This document shows, in pieces, positions 24,417-34,868 of a stretch of 64,000 nucleotides of DNA. Under the pieces are notes generated by a model, which worked only from the letters and a program-made list of their open reading frames with translations, was not told the origin of the DNA and did no database searches. The stretch comes from Dipodascopsis uninucleata var. uninucleata (Eukaryota; Ascomycota; Lipomycetes; Lipomycetales; Lipomycetaceae). The stretch's first letter is position 1. Each line of letters opens with the position of its first letter. The stretch is from the NCBI GenBank assembly GCA_030568195.1, contig JAJLTO010000003.1, positions 1,014,501 through 1,078,500 on the forward strand. Reading direction: 5' to 3'. Both the position numbers and the translations under genes were made by a program.

Positions 24417-26495
24417 ATGGCAATTATGCAAACACCGGAGCGTAATCAAATAGATGGCCCTGGCCATAGCATGAATGAGCAAATTTCGAATATGTCCTTA
24501 TTAGATGTGCACGAGTTAGTGGATATTCATGGCATATCAGATAATTCGACTGCTAGTGGCATTACTACACCAATCAACGAATCTGTGTATAATGCTGCGC
24601 AGTCAGGGGCATCTGCACCATTAGTCCCTAAGAAGCATCCCAAGCGAAGGCCGCTTCCATCAAGTGTGAATGTTGAGGTACTGAAGAGCTTCTCTGCGGA
24701 GCATCAGCCAACGTCGTCTTCCAAGGCATCAGACCCCACTTCTTATGATGGAACGACGGCAGAGGCGTCTTTAAAATCAGATAGGAAGAGTAGTGGCGGA
24801 TATCGCAGCATGATTGATGATGTTGAATCATACATGAAGGATAAGGAAGCAGAAGATATACAACCGGAGCAAGACTTTGAAATACAGCACGAAATAGAGA
24901 AACGATCACAATCAGATCAACAAATAATTCGAGAAGAGGGCAACCTAAATGAACAAATAAATCCCGTCGGCTATCAATTAGCGGAGAATCAATGGGAAGA
25001 CCAGCGAACATTAGAAGTTCAAAAGATACACAGCTATTCAAGCGAAATGCCATCTTCCGACCAGCTGCAGACAATTAATCGCTCAGAAATTACGGACAGT
25101 GGAAGCTTCAAGCAATACGAAATTAGACAGAAGGCATCTTTATTGAGGTCTACTCCTCCTCTGCCTCCGCCTCCTGGTCCGCCCGTTTCTATTTCTAATT
25201 TTCCAATCTCACCTACCACATCTAATCAATCGGACGATCCAATAAAAAATACAGCATCAATAAAGTCCGTTAGTTCTTTTACGGGACACAGCATAGTTCC
25301 TAGTGGCCGGTATCTATCAGACTCATTATCAAGAGCACCTTCCAATAATAGTTTGTATGCAGCCAGTGCCTATTCTCAGAATCTCGCTGCACAAGATTCC
25401 TCCGGATCACAGCCCGTACGGCAACTGTCATTTCAACGTCATGGTGCGCACAGTAATAGTAGCGCATCTTATAATTCTGGGATTTCTAGTCCTTCTGTGC
25501 CTTCATCACCTGCACTCATGGCTTCTCGAGCGAACACAATGTATTCCGATATCAGACCAGATTTCAATGGTCTCTATCGAGCTAACAGTGAGGCTAGCAG
25601 GATGTCAGGGCAGACATTATCTTCCGGTGTATCGGTTCCACAAAGTGTGAACTCAGATTTTAAGCTTGCCTCATCAAGTGAGATGCAAATGAATAAAGCT
25701 CGAAACGATAATTCCAAGTCTAGTTATGTCGAGTATTTGCGACGTCAGAAGGCTACTGTTATTTCCGACCGTATTCAGCCTGAAATACTAAAGCAGCCAT
25801 CGAGAACCCTGAAGAATCAATCTCACAAAGATAAAGGCAAAAAATCTAAGTATGACGAATTTGAATCGTTTACACATCAATATGCATACTATCATCCTAA
25901 ACTTGACATGACTCTTGAATTGAGTGACGCACGGATGATCAATAATGGTAGACCTTCAAGAATGGCACGATCTTACACTGATGACAGCGTAAAAGGAGGT
26001 GTTGGAGAAAACGCAACCAAACCCGAACAAGCTATCAAAAATTCACCTTTGGGGCGTGTCTATTCTAATCTTCAAGATTCGGAGGGGAATGATGAAAGTG
26101 AAATTTTGGTGAATGAGAAAGACACTATTGATCGTGAATCTTTGCAAAAGATAGAAACGGGGACTTCTCACGGCTCTATTCCATTGTCTGGAACTGAAAA
26201 TCAGCTACAACAGAATGTTACAGATGACGATTTAAGCTATAGCAGTGCTCCCGAAATTCAGAATAGCTCTGAGAGTCGTAAAAGTTCTCTATCTATGGCT
26301 AATTCAGCAATTGATATGACTAATGAAGAAATTGATTTGGCAATAACAGGTGCTAGGACCGACTCTATGATGTCTGAAGCTCAGCTAGAACTGAGCAGAA
26401 AGCTCAGCGTTGGTAGTTTGGATGAACAAGCGATCGGTCCGAGAAGACAATTGTATATCACCAATCCAGACTACAGTAGCAGTGATGACGAATAA
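24417..26495 (+). CDS. Large disordered Ser-rich protein, unknown function
   Basis: A single exon of 692 residues, not assigned to a named family. Most of it is Ser/Asn/Gln-rich and looks disordered, with a proline run at about residues 246-258 (PPLPPPPGPP) that could bind SH3 or profilin-type partners. One ordered-looking core lies at about residues 435-520, beginning SSYVEYLRRQKATVISDRIQ and continuing to KYDEFESFTHQYAYYHP. The YLRxQKATVxxDR pattern recalls, from memory, a conserved fungal family of unknown function. The C-terminus ends acidic (NPDYSSSDDE), like a casein-kinase-2 target. No signal peptide or membrane span was found. The codon pattern and length leave little doubt that it is coding. 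Confidence 0.75.
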   Translation: MAIMQTPERNQIDGPGHSMNEQISNMSLLDVHELVDIHGISDNSTASGITTPINESVYNAAQSGASAPLVPKKHPKRRPLPSSVNVEVLKSFSAEHQPTSSSKASDPTSYDGTTAEASLKSDRKSSGGYRSMIDDVESYMKDKEAEDIQPEQDFEIQHEIEKRSQSDQQIIREEGNLNEQINPVGYQLAENQWEDQRTLEVQKIHSYSSEMPSSDQLQTINRSEITDSGSFKQYEIRQKASLLRSTPPLPPPPGPPVSISNFPISPTTSNQSDDPIKNTASIKSVSSFTGHSIVPSGRYLSDSLSRAPSNNSLYAASAYSQNLAAQDSSGSQPVRQLSFQRHGAHSNSSASYNSGISSPSVPSSPALMASRANTMYSDIRPDFNGLYRANSEASRMSGQTLSSGVSVPQSVNSDFKLASSSEMQMNKARNDNSKSSYVEYLRRQKATVISDRIQPEILKQPSRTLKNQSHKDKGKKSKYDEFESFTHQYAYYHPKLDMTLELSDARMINNGRPSRMARSYTDDSVKGGVGENATKPEQAIKNSPLGRVYSNLQDSEGNDESEILVNEKDTIDRESLQKIETGTSHGSIPLSGTENQLQQNVTDDDLSYSSAPEIQNSSESRKSSLSMANSAIDMTNEEIDLAITGARTDSMMSEAQLELSRKLSVGSLDEQAIGPRRQLYITNPDYSSSDDE

Positions 26496-26892
26496 TTACA
26501 TTTCAGTCTTTGTTTAATCTGCTCTTGAATTGACTTTATACAGGGCTACTCGTTGGATTTTAGAACACAAATTTTGTTGTCTATACTGGCGTTTCATATG
26601 TTTGGTTATATTAAAAACATTGTGACTTCTATTCTACTTTACTGATGATCCGCAGGATCTATAGTTTTGTAATTAAAAAATGAGTTGTATTTGGTTTTGC
26701 ATACGCTTAATAGGTATGGTCATGGTAATATCTATATAAATTATATATAAAGAATTTGAATAGATCACAAGTACTAATAGTATATGGAAACCTACATTTA
26801 TGGATTACTGGATATAGCCTCGTGCATGATAAATACAACCAGCACAATTTACAATTTTGCATTAGTTAAATGTATATCCTTTCTCCTGTTTT

Positions 26893-27942
26893 TTACGAAA
26901 GAGAGGATGGCTCTATGTAGACATTTATCTTCTTTCTCCTACCAGTTGGCTCTACTAAGCAGGAAGACTTATCACCAATATCAGATGCAATCTCATCGTC
27001 AGTCATATCCTCCGAGAACCACTGTAATGCTAGTTTACATCCACTATCAGAAGGCTGACTCCATCCAACCATATTGCGAGGCACGTTAAGACCATATATA
27101 AAGTCTTGACAGGCAGAATCTAATATTGCCGCAGCAACACCTCTTCTTCGCGATTTGTGAACCACGTATATTCTTGAGATACCCATGATAAGATTAATCT
27201 TTTCGTCAATTCCATTATGTTTCACTAATCTACCAGTTGTTGCAGACATAAAGAAGCCTTCTTTAGTTCGCTCGGCAAGTAATATTCCGATTATGACGAG
27301 TTTACCTCCTGGTCTGCGTTCAAGGCATGCGTATGCTTTGGCATTTGGATCTTTCCATGCACGTACACGCTCCTTTGGTGCAGAGAGCTCAGTGTTGCAT
27401 AATTCGACAACTGCGTCCACTGCTCGTTGGACTGACTTAGTAACGTTTAGTTTTGTGAAAGCATGGATCTCGTGTATGACTTTACAACCTGTTCGGTCAT
27501 GCATGATTCTAGTACAAACGAGAGAATCTTTCGAATTCGTAATTGTCACTTCAACGCCTTCAATGGCTCGGCTATGGAACTTCTTGTGAATTCGGACATC
27601 ATCCTCCGAGTAGGTCATATAAGACATTCCGCACTGTGTGCATGTCGTTCGCTGGGTTTGGCCAAGTGAGAGGTAAGTCTGTGTCTTCTTTGGCGCCTGT
27701 AGTTTCGGCGGCGTTGTCTGTACATTTAAGTCGTGATCTTGTAATTTTAATCTTTTCTGCTTTTTCCCAGACAATGGAGGTGGTGAAGACGGAGGTGTTG
27801 AAAGTAAAAAACTTTCTATTAAACTTGTATTTGGTGAAGAGGGCATGGATCCTGAAGATGACAAGGAAGCTGAGGACGATGCATATCCCGGTCTCTTTCT
27901 ATTTTGATATGTCGTAGTAGGTCGAATTGGCCTCAAAGACAT
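26893..27942 (-). CDS. ECO1: Cohesin acetyltransferase Eco1
   Basis: Acetylates the Smc3 head in S phase to establish sister-chromatid cohesion. A single exon of 349 residues. Seen: a Ser-rich N-terminus with a possible PCNA-interacting stretch (TSLIESFLLS, weak), and a single C2H2 zinc finger at about residues 98-124 (TTCTQCGMSYMTYSEDDVRI, then HKKFHSR). A GNAT domain follows: RKLVIIGILLAE-like strand (KLVIIGILLAE), ISRIYVVHKSRRRGVAAAIL as the acetyl-CoA loop, and GWSQPSDSGCKLALQWF near the end. The C2H2-plus-GNAT pair is unique to Eco1/Esco proteins. It is a free-standing protein, unlike fission-yeast Eso1, which is fused to DNA polymerase eta. Upstream ACGCG boxes suggest G1/S expression. 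Confidence 0.92.
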   Translation of the reverse strand: MSLRPIRPTTTYQNRKRPGYASSSASLSSSGSMPSSPNTSLIESFLLSTPPSSPPPLSGKKQKRLKLQDHDLNVQTTPPKLQAPKKTQTYLSLGQTQRTTCTQCGMSYMTYSEDDVRIHKKFHSRAIEGVEVTITNSKDSLVCTRIMHDRTGCKVIHEIHAFTKLNVTKSVQRAVDAVVELCNTELSAPKERVRAWKDPNAKAYACLERRPGGKLVIIGILLAERTKEGFFMSATTGRLVKHNGIDEKINLIMGISRIYVVHKSRRRGVAAAILDSACQDFIYGLNVPRNMVGWSQPSDSGCKLALQWFSEDMTDDEIASDIGDKSSCLVEPTGRRKKINVYIEPSSLS

Positions 27943-28079
27943 TCTCTTTGATCGTCAACGCCTTAACTATAAGACTATTTGCTGAAGGAAATAAAATAGC
28001 TGGAACAGGACTGTAAGTAATGTTTTCAAACACTCTTGAAGATAATTAGGCAGTTCTGTTATTTGTTAAACCAGGAAAG

Positions 28080-28112
28080 ACGCGACTGCAGACGCGTTTC
28101 GATGTCACGCGG
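28080..28112. promoter_or_regulatory. Cluster of three MCB-like (ACGCG) boxes upstream of ECO1
   Basis: ACGCG cores lie at 28080..28084, 28092..28097 (perfect ACGCGT) and 28107..28112, spaced 12 and 15 bp apart and about 140-170 bp upstream of the ECO1 ATG. ACGCGT is the MBF (Swi6-Mbp1/Cdc10) site of G1/S genes in ascomycetes. The site assignment is inference from motif and position. They could equally serve OPI1, which starts 600 bp away on the other strand. Confidence 0.55.
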
Positions 28113-28490
28113 TATTAAATGCCCTTTGAGACCCTATTTGAGACACAAAAACAAAAACATATATGCATTTATACCAAGCTCTCCCCGCTGCAACTTTCCT
28201 GACCTCATAGCGGAATCTCTATTTGGGTCATGAAACTCAACTGGCGCAGCCATTACTCGAAAATCTAAAGTATTCCATACTTAATAGTACAGATATATAG
28301 ATCGGGAATCGGATGAAATATTGATTTATAAAGATAAGACGTACTGGATCCCAGTTTACAGGGAATAAACTGTACAAATACTTGGTATCACGGAATTCAG
28401 CTTGAACTAATAATTCGCACAAGAAACTTTAGTTTGAAAATCAAGCTTGTCGTCAGGATCTAGCCTCTTAATTTGGGGGTATAGTATACG

Positions 28491-28497
28491 CACGTGA
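28491..28497. promoter_or_regulatory. E-box CACGTGA upstream of OPI1
   Basis: bHLH-type core about 225 bp upstream of the OPI1 start. A single motif match, with no further support. Confidence 0.3.
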
Positions 28498-28719
28498 TTG
28501 TACTCCCAGTAGTCTTAACACAGAAAAACTACGACGCTAATTCGTTTCGTACACTCCAAATTAATTTATGTTATGAGTGGGTTCCAAAACACTCATCCTG
28601 CTCGTACGTTTCCAGACTATTATACTCGTGTCTTGGAACAGTCGTTCTTTACTCTCCTTTCCCATCTTTTATTTGCGAGCTTCATAGGCTATAGAGAGCG
28701 TGTCATAGAGAGACTCTAT

Positions 28720-30972
28720 ATGATGAGCTCACAAAAGACTTCTGTTGCCGAGAGGCTGTCGATTCAAGCACTGTGCACGCAGCCAGAGAACAACAGGGAG
28801 GACTCGAGCATGACAGCGCTACCATCTCCTTCGACTATGGGTTCATCCTCATTCAAAAGCATGGCAGGATATAGCAATACGGGCGAGCAACACCAGCAGC
28901 AACAGCATCAAAACTATGATGAGTACCAGCTGTCTATGTCTGCTTGCTCGTCTAGTACTACGACTTACACATCCGCGGACGAAGATGACACAATGTCTTT
29001 TACGTCTGGATTATCAATCGACGATCCAGATGTACGATTGGCTGCCGAAGCTCTGGGTGATTTACGATATGGTAAGTGTATTTCTAAGTTCGTTTTAAAT
29101 TTCTGTAATTATAGGATTTTGGTTTATTAGTAGTGCTATGGTAGTCTTAAATGTGTATATACCTTTACAGGTATTGTACAGTTGTTCCAACATGGTCAGG
29201 TGCTTCTTTCCTGTTGTCCATACTTTATACTCTATTCAGACACGAATTTTATGATCGAGAAATAGAAAATGCCCTTTTAGTTAGAGCATTAGTTTCATCA
29301 TAGTCGAGTAATTTGCCAGTAGTTGGATTGTTCAAATATCTCTTTTTAGCCTTTGAAGGCTTTTGCATATGCGAGATGTGTATTATGCTCAGCTCAGGTT
29401 GCGAGATGTTACCGGGTCACTTCTAAGCTTTGTTAAGATACGAGACTACATAAATTTTCATCTGGGCATCTCACAAATTATCGAGTTTTCACTTTCACTT
29501 CTAGCTGAAGTTTGTCTTCACATGGTTTCACAATGCCATGGGCAATGTTTGTGCTTGCCACGTGTAGAACGAATATATTATAGAGAATCTTTGGGAAATG
29601 CATGTGAAAGCTCTTGACCACATCTGACTCGCAGAAAGAAAATATTTGAATCGTGCAATATCTGGCAATTAAATACTTCTCTGATGATTGGAATAACATT
29701 TTTTTTTCTGTATTTATGGATACTACAAGGTCATTGTTCTATATAATCAAAAAGATCGACATCAACTAACATACGAATACAGACCACACTATGGATTCTA
29801 AGCAGCAGTCACCGGAACCTTTGTCTCAAAATCAACAGAATCAACGTCAACAGCAGAGCGAACTACTTAACAGGATGTCGAACTACACAATAGTATCATC
29901 GGCTTTGAAAGCATATGAATCCGGAAAGGCATATTCTCGAGGATTCAGATATGGTGCGGAAATGGTTGAATCTGTCGCACGACCAGTAGTTAGGCGATTC
30001 GAGCCTCTGGAAGATTTTGCTCTAAGGCAGTTGGATCGTCTTGAACGCAAGTCAACGGAGGATGAAAAGCGAGATTCGGAACCTGTTTCCATGTCAGCCC
30101 GATCTAGGGCGAGGATGAATCCACATAGAGCTGAACATTCTTCAAGGTGGCATAATGTTATCACTGGTGCATCGGGTCTCGGTGTCGCACTCTCCGATGA
30201 ATCGCTAAAAAATTTGAGATACTGCCTTCGGTGGCTTAAGTATGCAAATACTCACTTGGAACAGAAGATTGTTACTTTAAACAATCTGTTAACACCAGAG
30301 AGAGCTTCAACAGAATTCATGAATCAGAATGAGCGGCAGGAATTAGGTTCCACAGATGGCATTAAATCTAGGGAAGAAGCTTTATCAGAGAGTCAACATC
30401 ATTCGCTGTTACTAGCAAAAGTTGCTGAAACAAGGGCGGATATTGTTAATACTATTCGTAGAGTAGTATCTGTCATATCTACTTATGCCGGTGCCGCTTT
30501 ACCTGAGCCAGCCAGATCTCATGTTCGACAATACGTTTTGGCTCTCCCTTCACGCTGGGCGGCTGTATCTTCGGATATGTCCGATAGAAGTCGATCATCA
30601 TCTATATCTACTCCCTGGGTGCCTAGCGATCGTGAACTTGTCCATAGGGTAATGATTTTGGCTACAGAGGCTCTCCAGACTTTAGGAAGTGTTACTCTTA
30701 TAGTTGGGGACACTCTTGACCGTGCCGAGGGATGGTGTAATAGGCTTGGTCGACGACAGCCTGAAGAGAGAGCTAATTTAATACCTTATGTCGAGTCGGC
30801 TTCTATCGCATCAGTCGCTGAAGATCATTCAATTCCATCGCACGACAATATGCAAATGGATACATCGTACGATACAGCTATCAATGAGAAGGCGAGTGTC
30901 GTGTCACATGATGACTATGTCAGTGCTGAGGAGATCCGAAACGATGAAGATATCGATATGAAGGATGAATAG
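28720..30972 (+). CDS. OPI1: Opi1-type transcriptional repressor
   Basis: Represses phospholipid (INO1-type) genes; the yeast protein is held at the ER by phosphatidic acid and Scs2. Two exons (28720..29071 and 29783..30972) give 513 residues. The phase-1 junction joins DLRY to DHTMDSK. Seen: the family motif DDPDVRLAAEALGDLR at the end of exon 1. Exon 2 has SALKAYESGKAYSRGFRYGA and the strong Opi1 block SRWHNVITGASGLGVALSDE, continuing as SLKNLRYCLRWLKYAN. It also has a C-terminal region TPWVPSDRELVHRVMILATEALQTL. The 711-nt intron is far longer than any other intron I resolved in this window. I see no canonical FFAT motif. The in-frame extension upstream of 28720 is treated as leader. Confidence 0.88.
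29517..29608. promoter_or_regulatory. Two UAS-INO-like CATGTGAA sites in the OPI1 intron
   Basis: TTCACATG at 29517..29524 and CATGTGAAAG at 29601..29610 are inverted copies of the Ino2/Ino4 (ICRE/UAS-INO) core CATGTGAA, about 80 bp apart in the OPI1 intron. The next exon carries an in-frame ATG at 29791. They may mark an internal promoter or enhancer for autoregulation; this is inferred only. Confidence 0.4.
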
Positions 30973-32007
30973 ATCAGCAATCGAGACTCTCTTGTAGCTG
31001 ATGGAATTGTGATGTCGTATCATCGTCCTGATAGATACTGAGTTATATTTGCATGAATAATTCATTTATGAATATGCATGGGTTTCTGTTGAGGTTATTG
31101 GAAACCAAAATGAAGCGAATTCACTTGAATTTTTAGTCTGATACGATGAAATTACGATTGGAAGGAATAGTTTTCAACAATATCTATATGGGTTGTTTAT
31201 CGATTTTACGGATATATGAAAGGTACATATATATATTATATACGGTTGAGCACTGGCGTTTATATATGAAAGAGAAGGGTGTTGTTAGCATTACTTATAT
31301 AAATCACTGTTATTTTATTTTATTTAACTTACAATAACTTTATCGAACTAGTTTAATAGCAATGCTTGTATGTTTTGTTTTATTTGTGGCTCAAATTATG
31401 CATGAAATGCATTAATGTTATTGTTCTTATTCTGGATAATCTTGGTATTTTCCTGTGACGCTTTTTATAGAGATGTCTATATCTCAAGGTTTTATTACTG
31501 ATTATTAATTATCATTGCTATTTACTTGTCCTTAAAAGTAGGCTTCCCATATTTACCATTTGGCAGGTAACAAATTGCTTCAAATGGCTTGTTATTATAA
31601 TCTCATGCAATGGAGCTATGCATGGTTCTTATAAATTTTATGCTAAAAAACATTAGAATTTTAATCATTATTTTTATATTACTATTCTTCCTAGTCTTGA
31701 GAGAGAAACTTGGACTATGTTTTACCATTCTCTTTATTGTACATCTCCTTATTGCTAGCTCTATTATCGACTATTGTATTCTCTTTATTATAGTTGTCTT
31801 TCTGTATGCTTGCTAAACCCATTATACTAAAATCGATATAACTGTATTTCTTTTCTTTGCCATATAGTCATATAGATTTGACTATGGCAATATATGATCT
31901 CTTTCGACAGTTGAAAAATACCATACACGTAAATAAATTTTATACGCTACATCTTATTGGGTTGTACATATTCTATTCAACTATATGTATCAAGCTCATA
32001 CGTAGTA
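30973..32007. other. Convergent AT-rich region OPI1 / CRS1
   Basis: About 1 kb of very AT-rich DNA between two 3' ends. It contains short open frames rich in Ile/Leu/Tyr/Phe, as random AT-rich sequence would give. Nothing supportable. Confidence 0.45.
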
Positions 32008-34648
32008 TCACGACTCTTCGCCATTATGCTCTTTCAATTTCAGGTATTCAGCATGTAGCTTAACTTGTGCTTCATACTCTTTGATTAATTTTTTCTTCTT
32101 ACTTTTCGTCAGCTCATTGCCGTCCTTGTCAGCTGTAGGAATACCAGTTTCGTCTTCAAAAGCACTAAACTCATCGGAGTTTCTGAACATTGTTTTTGGG
32201 TCAGTCTTCCCTTTTTCCAACCGCTCTCGTAATTTCCTTGCCTCTTCTTCCTTAGCTTTCTGCTTTCTTTCTAGCTTAGCCTTTTCTCTTGCTTCTTTCT
32301 CAGCTCTTTGCTTCAGAAGCTCATTCTTGTCAACAAATTTAATCAGTGAGCTTAAGTCGCCTTCTCTGTCATCAAGAGAGACACCAAGATGAAGTAAATC
32401 TTCGTCTCGAATTTTGTCGCTGAGTTTGAGTATATCAGAATATGGTGCTTTCGCAATAGCTTTACGACGTACTTCGTCCCTGAAGGAGGAAAGAACCTGC
32501 ACGTAAGGAAGTATAACCTCTTCTTTTGATGCTGAAGATCCTGATATACCATTATTTTCTAAGCTATCTGACGACCAGCCAATAGAATCTTCGCTTCCGT
32601 CAAAACCAAATATATTTAACATTCGAGTGATCCAACGGGCGACCTCGCAAAGTGCAGAAACACTGACTTCAGTCTTAGTCTTAGATATATATATATTTGC
32701 CTTGGTAACCAAGTCTAGCATTACTTGCAAAGCCTGCGGAGTAGATAGATTATCACACAAAGCAGCATGAACTGCAGCTTGTGCAGCATCGAGATCTGCA
32801 AACAACTGCTTTTCTGAAGATCCATACCGTTGAGGAATCCTACTACCTTTCTTTAGATGTGCATTTTCATCAGAAACAAGAGCTCGGACAACAGCGAAAA
32901 AATTCTAGATGAGTGCAAACATAGTTAGTTATAGAGACTATATTACCACCACAGTTAACAAAGCTTACATTCAATGTATTTTCATATGTCTTAACTTCAT
33001 TGATAAGACCTTCCTTAAAATCAAGTTGGTAATTCCATTGTTGAAGTGCAAATGCTAAACGCAACTGGCGGGCCGAGTACTTTTCTAGTGCCTCTCTAAT
33101 GGTGATAAAATTTTTTAGACTTTTACTCATCTTTAGACCCTCAATATGAAGGTGTCCAGTATGCAAGAAGTAGTTGACCCATTGCTTACATTCATGATAG
33201 GCTTCAGATTGTGCCAGCTCATTATCATGATGAGGGAATGCGAGATCGACGCCTCCACTGTGTATATCCATCTGACTTCCAATGACTTCGCTTGCCATGA
33301 CCGAACACTCAATATGCCAACCAGGACGTCCTTCGCCCCATGGTGAGTCCCATGCTGGCTCACCAGGCTTGCTTGCTTTCCATAGAGCAAAGTCATTAAG
33401 TGATTTCTTTCCATTTGCCTTGGCAGAAAGACTTCCTTCTCCCTCATCTATCAAATCACGCTGGCCACGATTCCAAGGTTGAAGCTTGGCATAAGAGTGT
33501 AAACCACCTTCTTCGAACGCAGTGGTATCAAAGTATACACTGCCTTGTGCTTCATAAGCATAACCATTGTCGATCATCTTTTGCACAAATTTTACAATTT
33601 GAGGAACGTACTCTGATACTCTCGTTACGACAGTAGGAGGTAAAACATTGAGTGCCTTCATATCCTCGTTGAAATGATTCTCCCAGAACGCTGTAAGCTC
33701 TTGAAAAACAGAAAGCTCACGGACGCTAGCACCTTCCTCAGCATCTAAAGTAACAATAAGAACATCTTTCGCGGAATTCAATGCTGCCTCCGATGACTCG
33801 CCAATCGGTGTATTGACTGCAACGGCCGCAGAGTGCAGAGCCGATAAATGCATACCAAATTTCGGATTGGTCTTGGACTCTTCTTGGATGTTCACACCTT
33901 CTGCCCAATTCTTAAATGCTTGAAATGATTCTGAAGGCGCCTGCGGCATGTTCTTTGTTGCATAAGAATGCCAAGATCTAGTTATCTCATCCACTACATC
34001 CCTTGTCATTGTTGGATGGCTCCTTGCAAACTTGTCGAAAAGATAGTTTTGGCGGGCGCGGAGAATAATTTTATCGTCGATGTCAGTGACATTTTGAACA
34101 AAGAAGACGTTAAAACCAAAATAGTCTCGTAGAATTCTGCGCGAAATATCAGTAGAAACATAGTTTCTTGCATGCCCCATGTGTCCGGCATCATAGACAG
34201 TGGGTCCACAGCAGTACCAAGTCACCTTATGTTCATGAATTGGAATAAAAGGTGTCTAGAGATCACATCAATTAGTACTCTGACTTCAGTGATAAACTAG
34301 TCCAAACATATACATATTTCTTAGAAATCTTACTTTCGTTCTAGTCAGCGAATTGTACAATCTTAACTCAGACTGCTTTCCTGTGGGTGCAATCCAATCA
34401 GGCTGTTTAGTTCGATTTTCCGACGCAAAAGACATACTGAAGGGTACTATTTGAGATTGATGAAGGTAGCGATGTGTCCTTATAATCTTGTCGCGACAGA
34501 ATACCGATGGTTGTGGCCTCACAAATAGATCGTGACGACCAAGAACAGAAACCTGAACTAATCCGATACGATTTAGAATAGCAAATCTGACTGCTTCAGT
34601 CCGATACATAAAAGAAGGATATACTAACTTTCTTGATTGAAACTGCAA
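32008..34648 (-). CDS. CRS1: Cysteinyl-tRNA synthetase, cytosolic and probably mitochondrial
   Basis: Charges tRNA-Cys. Three exons: 34334..34435 (to 34648 with extension), 32969..34255 and 32008..32904. From ATG 34435 it has 761 residues, matching eukaryotic CysRS length. Seen: [13 protein letters not shown] before the first intron, then the zinc/HIGH region [63 protein letters not shown], and the class I KMSKS loop ([10 protein letters not shown]). The eukaryote-specific Lys-rich tail follows ([20 protein letters not shown]). The frame is open upstream to ATG 34648. It adds 71 residues rich in Arg, Ser and aromatic residues with few acidic ones, a likely mitochondrial presequence, so alternative starts may supply both compartments as reported for yeast CRS1. 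Confidence 0.93.
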
Positions 34649-34704
34649 TGCTCAGTTCGAAGCTTGCTCTCAGAAAAAATATTAAAAATGTTCTCGAGCT
34701 ATAA

Positions 34705-34716
34705 TATCACGTGATA
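34705..34716. promoter_or_regulatory. 12-bp E-box palindrome in CRS1 upstream region
   Basis: TATCACGTGATA is a perfect palindrome around CACGTG, the Cbf1-type consensus RTCACRTG. It lies 57 bp upstream of the long CRS1 start and 153 bp upstream of the Rrn9-like ATG. Confidence 0.45.
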
Positions 34717-34816
34717 AATATAATATTTCAGATTTATCGGTTGACAAGCCTGCATCTAGATAATTTATATTATATGGAAGACCAGACCAGAAGTATTAGT
34801 TCTCTATGATCTCAAT

Positions 34817-34843
34817 AAATATATATATATATATATATATATA
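34817..34843. repeat. (TA)n microsatellite
   Basis: Uninterrupted TA dinucleotide run of about 13 units in the short divergent promoter between CRS1 and the Rrn9-like gene. It ends roughly 25 bp before the Rrn9-like ATG. Its length could vary between strains and affect promoter opening. Confidence 0.8.
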
Positions 34844-34868
34844 GAGTGCTTAAAAATATGCAGTTCTA

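Noticed and set aside
28573-28719. 49-residue in-frame N-terminal extension of Opi1
   Set aside because: It is hydrophobic/aromatic and unlike Opi1 N-termini. ATG 28720 gives a sensible start, so the extension is taken as an open 5' leader.
31610-31816. Hydrophobic 68-residue ORF resembling a membrane peptide
   Set aside because: Ile/Leu/Phe/Tyr-rich frames arise by chance in T-rich DNA, and there is no coding signal around it.
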